Assembly: GCA_044238875.1 (NCBI GenBank)
Contig: JBIICM010000013.1
Location: 1-25,893 of the forward strand
Length of the DNA: 25,893 bases
DNA from: JAIBAI01 sp044238875
GTDB taxonomy: Bacteria; Bacteroidota; Bacteroidia; M30B66
Direction of reading: 5' to 3'
This document shows positions 22,558 through 25,893 of the stretch, piece after piece (positions within the stretch are counted from its first letter, which is position 1; each line of letters starts with the position of its first letter). The translations under genes and the position numbers were made by a program. The notes beneath the pieces are model-generated. The model searched no databases and was not told the origin of the DNA. It worked only from the letters and a program-made list of their open reading frames with translations.

Positions 22558-23192
22558 ATTTAGAATACATTGATGGCCAAACCCCTTTAGATGAAGAAGA
22601 GAAAGAAGGGCTGCTCATTCCTACCATTGCCACCCGTGGCGAGTTAGATGAATTTGAGCAGCAGAATATAGAGCAAGCTGTACAATGGACATTGGGACGT
22701 TCCTTTAAGCCCGACACCATTTTTACCGAAGAGTTTGTGCGTATTGTGCATAAACGCATGTATGCAGATGTGTGGGCATGGGCAGGTGAGTTTCGCAAAA
22801 CCAACAAGAATATTGGCATAGACAAATGGCAAATACCCACCGAGCTGAGGTACCTGCTGGGTGACATCCGCTATTGGCACGAAAACAATACCTACCCACC
22901 CGATGAAATTGCTCTAAGGTTCAAGCACCGCATTGTAAGTATTCATTGCTTTCCAAATGGCAACGGAAGGCATAGCCGGTTAATGGCCGATATTATCATC
23001 GAAAAAATATACAAGCAGCCTGTTTTTAGTTGGGGCGCTGCCCTGAGCTTGTCGATGGGTGCTGCCAACCTTTCCAGCGAAGTGCCTGTCCTGAGCTTGT
23101 CGAAGGACGATACCCGAACAGCCTACCTCAAAGCCGTTAAAACTGCCGATAAGGGCGATTACAGTTTGCTGTTGGCTTTTGCCAGGTCATAG
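22548..23192 (+). CDS. Fic domain protein, mobile mystery protein B
   Basis: A 214-residue Fic-fold protein, the partner of the XRE gene upstream. The core motif is HCFPNGNGRHSR at residues 133-144; His133 is the catalytic base and Arg141 and Arg144 bind phosphate. Fic enzymes usually add AMP to target proteins. The usual Asp/Glu of HxFx(D/E)GNGR is Asn here, as I recall for this family. Ahead of it come the TRGELDEFEQQNI helix (about 29-41) and the VWAWAGEFRKTNKNIG loop (about 75-90). Residues 164-187 contain two LSLS(M/K) insertions of eight residues each, encoded by REP-like DNA. The ending LLLAFARS matches the family, so the frame is intact. Activity is uncertain. Confidence 0.85.
   Translation: MGLDLEYIDGQTPLDEEEKEGLLIPTIATRGELDEFEQQNIEQAVQWTLGRSFKPDTIFTEEFVRIVHKRMYADVWAWAGEFRKTNKNIGIDKWQIPTELRYLLGDIRYWHENNTYPPDEIALRFKHRIVSIHCFPNGNGRHSRLMADIIIEKIYKQPVFSWGAALSLSMGAANLSSEVPVLSLSKDDTRTAYLKAVKTADKGDYSLLLAFARS
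23034..23066. repeat. REP-like insertion 1 inside the Fic gene
   Basis: The core CTGAGCTTGTCGA (23043-23055) is flanked by near-identical 9-bp repeats, GGCGCTGCC (23034-23042) and GGTGCTGCC (23058-23066). The repeat starts are 24 bp apart, so one copy of the unit keeps the frame. Removing one unit restores a WGAANL segment that fits the family. I read it as an element inserted with target duplication. Confidence 0.6.
23088..23108. repeat. REP-like palindrome 2 inside the Fic gene
   Basis: This 21-bp imperfect palindrome has GTCCT and AGGAC arms around the same 13-base core as copy 1 (23091-23103), 48 bp downstream and in the same reading frame. This sequence family (CCTGAGCTTGTCGAAGG and its complement) is common as scattered repeats in many bacterial genomes. 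No clear flanking duplication is visible here. Confidence 0.7.
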
Positions 23193-23193
23193 G

Positions 23194-23241
23194 TGGATTT
23201 TTCACTGTAATTGACCACCCTTTTCCGTAGCAAATTGACCA
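23194..23241. repeat. IS21 left end with two transposase boxes
   Basis: TGACCA boxes at 23212-23217 and 23236-23241 are 24 bp apart and mirror those of the right end. They lie downstream of istB and are likely transposase-binding sites. Confidence 0.75.
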
Positions 23242-23310
23242 CCTAAATTGAACTGTGTTTTTTTCATGAATGAGGAGATGATTTTACTGTTGGTTATGGC
23301 GTGTTTATTT

Positions 23311-24054
23311 TCAATTTGATTCGAGGTTTAAGGTACGCTTTTTTCGCATCGATTCACCCTTTAGTTCAAGCCGGTGAGCATTGTGTATTACACGATCCAG
23401 GATAGCGTCTGCTATAGTTTGCTCTCCGATTACTTCGAACCAGCTGTTGACCGGCACCTGCGAGGTAAAGATAATAGAAGATTTTCCATGTCGATCCTCG
23501 GCTATTTCCATGAGCGAGGTACGGCTTTGCACGTCCAGTGGTTGAATGCCAAAGTCGTCAAGAATGAGAAGATCTGTTTTCTCAATACGGGCTATTTCCT
23601 TTAGGTATGAGCCGTCAGCCTTTGCCATTCGCAGTCGGGCAAAGAGCTTCGAACATTGCTCATAAAGCACCCGGTATCCCTGCGAGCAGGCCTGGTGCCC
23701 CAGCGCAGAGGCAATGTAGCTTTTACCTATTCCGGTGCTGCCTGTGATAATTACATTCTCTGACTTTTCGATGAACTGGCAGTCTCCAAGTCGTTGAATG
23801 TAATTCTTGTTCAGTTCCCTGTCCTGAGCAAAGGTAATCTGTTCCATTGAGGCCTTATACCGAAAGCGTGCCCTGGATACCGAGCGGGTTAATTTCCGGT
23901 TGTACCGTTCATCCCATTCGGCTTCCACCAGCATGGAGATAATCTCATCGGCAGTTAAGGATTCTTCCTGTTTTGATTCCAGGGAAGTAGAAAATACCCT
24001 GGCCATTCCATAAAGCTTCATTTCTTTGAGCTTTTCAAGTGTTTGTTTGTTCAT
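23311..24054 (-). CDS. istB: IS21 helper ATPase IstB
   Basis: A 247-residue AAA+ ATPase that assists the IS21 transposase with target choice. The Walker A motif is GSTGIGKS at residues 105-112 and Walker B is LLILDDFG at 161-168. An N-terminal helical region of about 90 residues contains LKEMKLYGMARVF, typical of IstB. The later GKSSIIFTSQVPV segment and the ADAILDRVIHNAHRLEL region match the sensor and lid parts. The ATG lies 24 nt after the istA stop, instead of the overlap often seen in this family. Size and motifs indicate an intact protein. Confidence 0.95.
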   Translation of the reverse strand: MNKQTLEKLKEMKLYGMARVFSTSLESKQEESLTADEIISMLVEAEWDERYNRKLTRSVSRARFRYKASMEQITFAQDRELNKNYIQRLGDCQFIEKSENVIITGSTGIGKSYIASALGHQACSQGYRVLYEQCSKLFARLRMAKADGSYLKEIARIEKTDLLILDDFGIQPLDVQSRTSLMEIAEDRHGKSSIIFTSQVPVNSWFEVIGEQTIADAILDRVIHNAHRLELKGESMRKKRTLNLESN

Positions 24055-24078
24055 AAAATTGATTGTTTGGGTTAAAGA

Positions 24079-25641
24079 TTACTGGTAATAGCTTTTTCCT
24101 CGGATGTTATCGTGCTGTGGCATTTCATCGGGCGGCATTTCATCATCGTACCTATCGAGACCCCGTGTGAGTATGTTTTCAATAATGCGGAAGTTGTATA
24201 AGCCATATTCATGCGCCCTTTGACAGGCTTTTATCAGCCTGCCATTTCCTACTCTGCGTGCGTAAGACAAAATGCCCTGGCAGGATTTGTATGCCTGTTC
24301 GGGGTGTTTCTTTTTGAGCAGAACCTGATCGATGTAAAATGCTACATCCGGATGGATTTCCCGGGCACGTGAAAGGAACAGATCCGGATTCCAGTCCACC
24401 AGAACACGATGCTCTGTGGCCATGTGTGAGGGATCTGTGGTGTAATTATGAGGACTACGCAGGCGGGTATGAACGGCGATCATGTCGTACTTGTAATAGA
24501 CTTCCACCTTTGATTTTGAGTACAGAAGACGCACTTTTCGTCCGATAAAGGTGAAGGGTACGCTATAGTAATGCTTGTCTTCACTTAAACAGACATGTCC
24601 GTTTTTCATCACCGTTACCTGGGCCATTTTACGAAGCTCAAATCGCAGCTCCGGCAAAGGGTTCAGAGCAGCCTGCTCCATTTCCTTAAACTGGTCCAGG
24701 CGAGAGTAATTCCGGCCGGTAAGTGTCTTTGTGTTGTGCTTTTCCAGCTCACTGAGTATGGCTGCATTAAGTTCTTCCAGAGAACCTGACAACTCATCGG
24801 GAAGATTTGCATATATGCGGCGATAGGCGATCTTTACCGCATTCTCTACATGTGCTTTATCCTTTGGCTTATAGGCGCGTGCAGGAAGAACAGACATCGA
24901 ATAATGGCTTGCAAACAACTCAAAGTTCTCATTGATCCTTGGCTCATACCGGTTACTTTGCGTCACTGCTGATTTTAGATTGTCAGGAACAATAGCGGAT
25001 GGTGAGCCGCCAAAAAAACACAGCGCGTTTTCACACGCACTGATCAGGTCTTCCACTTTCTGACTGGCTACAGCTTCTACATAAGTAAGCTGACTTGCCC
25101 CAAGGATAGCCACAAACACTTCTACCTGAATGATTTCACCGCTTTGCCTGTCAACAACTTTCAGCTTCTCTCCGGCAAAATCGATATACATCTTGTCGCC
25201 GGCTTTATGTTCGATGCGCATGGTTACTTCCACCCGCTTTTTCCATAAGTTAAAGTGATAGTAAAATGCCGTTTGGGCATAGCCTTCCGGATTCTGATTC
25301 CGGTAACGTTCAAACAGAAACTGAATGGTCACTCCTCGTTTGCGGAGCTGTTTTTCATTTTCCTCAAAATACCTGTACAGATAAGTTAACTTATCACTGG
25401 GCAATGGCACTGGTTCCTTGCAGAAAAGCTCCAGCAGAGCCTTCTCTTTCAAAGATTCAACCTGATCTAAGGTTAACCTTAACTCTTTAAAAATCCTCAG
25501 GTACTTTTTTATCGTGTTGCGCGATAATCCGGTGGTATTGCTGATGTGTAACTTGCTCTGCCCCTGGCAGTAAAGCCTTAATACTTGTCTGAGTTTGCTC
25601 ATACGAACTGGTCTGTTGGCCATAATTGATATTGATGTCAA
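24079..25641 (-). CDS. istA: IS21 transposase IstA
   Basis: A 520-residue DDE-type transposase. The N-terminal helix-turn-helix (about 12-48, KLHISNTTGLSRNTIKKYL) binds the element ends. The catalytic residues visible are D154 in YIDFAGEK, D220 in VPDNLK and E266 in HVENAVK, in correct order and spacing for the family. The C-terminal part carries a basic beta-rich domain. The first ATG at 25641 is used here; an ATG at 25623 (MANRPVRMSKL) is a possible shorter start. The gene appears full length, with no internal stop. It is transcribed from the right end toward istB. Confidence 0.95.
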   Translation of the reverse strand: MTSISIMANRPVRMSKLRQVLRLYCQGQSKLHISNTTGLSRNTIKKYLRIFKELRLTLDQVESLKEKALLELFCKEPVPLPSDKLTYLYRYFEENEKQLRKRGVTIQFLFERYRNQNPEGYAQTAFYYHFNLWKKRVEVTMRIEHKAGDKMYIDFAGEKLKVVDRQSGEIIQVEVFVAILGASQLTYVEAVASQKVEDLISACENALCFFGGSPSAIVPDNLKSAVTQSNRYEPRINENFELFASHYSMSVLPARAYKPKDKAHVENAVKIAYRRIYANLPDELSGSLEELNAAILSELEKHNTKTLTGRNYSRLDQFKEMEQAALNPLPELRFELRKMAQVTVMKNGHVCLSEDKHYYSVPFTFIGRKVRLLYSKSKVEVYYKYDMIAVHTRLRSPHNYTTDPSHMATEHRVLVDWNPDLFLSRAREIHPDVAFYIDQVLLKKKHPEQAYKSCQGILSYARRVGNGRLIKACQRAHEYGLYNFRIIENILTRGLDRYDDEMPPDEMPQHDNIRGKSYYQ

Positions 25642-25707
25642 GCAAAAGACATGCTTTTCATCAAAAACAAATACAACAGAATCAGCTCCTATTCATCTTA
25701 AAACAGG

Positions 25708-25803
25708 TGGTCAATTTCATCCGGAATCTGGTGGTCAGTTTGATCCGGAATTTGATGGTCAATTAAAAACGGAATTTTCTGGTCAGTTTAAGCGGAATTT
25801 CCA
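25708..25803. repeat. IS21 right end with four transposase boxes
   Basis: TGGTCA occurs at 25708, 25732, 25756 and 25780, exactly 24 bp apart, each followed by a copy of (C/G)GGAAT. These are multiple binding sites for IstA and form the right end upstream of istA, where its promoter must also lie. The repeats give an open frame with GQF repeats on the + strand, which is not a gene. Confidence 0.85.
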
Positions 25804-25809
25804 CGTAAG

Positions 25810-25893
25810 CAATTGAATGAACTTTCAGATGAAATGATTACAAAAATAAACATCCAATATTATACAGATTTAAAGGATTGTTTGATCAAAGCA
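25810..25893 (+). CDS. possible partial gene cut by the IS21 element
   Basis: After the element the DNA turns strongly AT-rich (about 70%), unlike the core genome. One frame is open from 25792 (just after a TAA at 25789-25791) to the end of the window. It has an ATG at 25834 and codes for ELSDEMITKI and a TDLKDCLIKA stretch. The start may have been displaced by the IS. I do not recognise the product, and the call is weak because the fragment is so short. Confidence 0.25.

Larger units (their letters stand above)
23194..25803. mobile_element. IS21-family insertion sequence
   Basis: A 2,610-bp element carrying istA and istB on the - strand. The ends are TGGA at 23194 and TCCA at 25803. Comparing the outer 24 bases of each end, 16 match, ending in TGACCA inside. 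Both ends carry TGGTCA/TGACCA boxes at a 24-bp period, the layout expected of IS21-type ends. The exact boundaries are inferred; a shift of one base is possible. No clear target duplication is visible. The left end lies 1 bp after the Fic stop codon. Both genes look intact, so the element may be active. Confidence 0.85.

Noticed and set aside
25595..25816. An open frame coding for repeated GGQF units
   Set aside because: It arises from the 24-bp transposase boxes of the IS end, read on the strand opposite to istA.

Overview
The window looks like chromosomal DNA of a member of the Bacteroidota; the order cannot be fixed from sequence alone. Pointers are an ExbB-ExbD-TonB operon with a Gly/Ser-rich TonB, a fused HisB (phosphatase plus dehydratase) of the zinc-less type, a dCK/dGK-type deoxynucleoside kinase, families typical of this phylum (DUF2490, DUF4258, DUF6913), few Shine-Dalgarno-like leaders, and two promoter candidates of the Bacteroidota form (TTG, about 20 nt, TAnnTTTG).

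Bases 1 to about 21,632 are dense housekeeping DNA. On the + strand come the 3' end of a DUF2490 gene, an OsmC-family gene, a MetZ-like sulfhydrylase and rpe. On the - strand follow a deoxynucleoside kinase and a cluster of DUF4258, YwbE-like and M16 protease genes. Then come exbB-exbD-tonB-folC (+), a pair of M16 genes, one catalytic and one lacking the zinc motif (-), and a cytosine deaminase of the yeast Fcy1 type coupled by a 4-nt overlap to hisB-hisH-hisA-hisF-hisIE (+). hisG, hisD and hisC are not present. Next are ligA-DUF6913-dapA (-, overlapping genes), udk (-) and mnmE (+, TTG start).

Base 21,633 to the end is accessory DNA. It starts exactly at the 3' end of mnmE, a known integration hotspot for genomic islands in other bacteria. 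A 466-bp stretch without an intact gene holds a 17-bp palindrome over the mnmE stop codon, a candidate promoter with 11-bp and 10-bp periodic repeats, and a frameshifted remnant of a small Cys-motif protein resembling those next to Bacteroidota integrases. It also holds two perfect hairpins and four dyad-symmetric 18-bp boxes at an exact 33-bp period, which lead into a toxin-antitoxin-like pair: an XRE regulator (mobile mystery protein A) and a Fic protein (mobile mystery protein B). The Fic gene carries two in-frame copies of a REP-like palindromic sequence that appear to have added eight codons each.

An apparently intact IS21-family element (istA, istB, ends built of 24-bp-period repeats) abuts the Fic stop codon. 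Beyond it are 89 bases of AT-rich DNA with an open frame running off the window.

The most interesting part is the Xre-Fic module: its array of regularly spaced operators built around a candidate promoter, and the palindromic elements inserted in frame within the toxin gene.
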